From assembly GCF_000003815.2 (NCBI RefSeq), contig NC_049985.1:11269710-11333709 (forward strand): 64,000 nucleotides of DNA, in the 5' to 3' direction. Positions 63,958 through 64,000 of the stretch are shown piece after piece (positions within the stretch are counted from its first letter, which is position 1; each line of letters begins with the position of its first letter). The translations under genes and the position numbers were made by a program. The notes under the pieces are model-generated. The model saw only the letters and a list, made by a program, of their open reading frames with translations, had not been told where the DNA came from and did not search any database. This stretch comes from Branchiostoma floridae. Its lineage: Eukaryota; Chordata; Leptocardii; Amphioxiformes; Branchiostomatidae.

Positions 63958-64000
63958 GTAAGTTTTAATCATCACTTTGTTAATTTCAAAATTAATAGAT

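Overview
The window is animal nuclear DNA. Its genes are split into short coding exons with GT-AG introns, intergenic spaces are small, and old repeats are scattered through it. Gene content (SELENBP1, RNF14, INPP4, SCOC, COA5, an NHL-repeat protein, a tandem-C2 protein) together with the repeats (tRNA-derived SINEs, LINE and Penelope-like tails, many fold-back MITEs) suggests an invertebrate deuterostome. I think amphioxus (Branchiostoma) is most likely; this is inference, since no species marker was tested. Four runs of about 100 N are assembly gaps (8635-8734, 12516-12615, 42915-43018, 58013-58112).

Layout: (1) 421-1320 (+), last exon of an NHL-repeat protein. (2) 3572-10353 (-), SELENBP1-type methanethiol oxidase; nine exons were placed by hand, the N-terminal exon was not found, and one intron carries an insertion of about 1.75 kb. 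(3) 12616-16634 (+), RNF14-type RBR ubiquitin ligase. The intron before its fourth RBR exon segment contains eleven tandem copies of an exon-like cassette. (4) 18506-30725 (-), complete 11-exon membrane-anchored tandem-C2 protein of about 561 residues. (5) 34997-53839 (-), complete 22-exon INPP4 phosphatase of about 1034 residues with an N-terminal PH domain. (6) 56845-58789 (+), SCOC, partly hidden by a gap. (7) 61884-62563 (-), complete COA5. (8) 63138-63957 (+), first two exons of an LSm-like protein that runs off the window.

Arrangement: INPP4/SCOC and COA5/LSm are divergent pairs that probably share promoters, and SELENBP1/RNF14 may be a third pair. RNF14/C2-protein and SCOC/COA5 are convergent. 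The genes are ordinary housekeeping and signalling genes (sulfur metabolism, ubiquitin transfer, phosphoinositide turnover, Golgi trafficking, cytochrome oxidase assembly) and do not form one pathway. Exon edges were chosen so that splice signals, reading phase and family similarity all agree, and for the two complete multi-exon genes the summed exon lengths are exact multiples of three.

The most interesting signal is the 13.9-15.1 kb array in RNF14. Each unit (99-109 bp) has an acceptor, a 55- or 57-nt pseudo-exon copied from the start of the real downstream exon, and a GTAAGA-like donor. The 57-nt versions keep the frame and would add 19 residues each. A single 55-nt version would bring a TGA into frame inside the real exon. 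The array could therefore act as a protein-length or poison-exon switch, or it could be silent repeat expansion.
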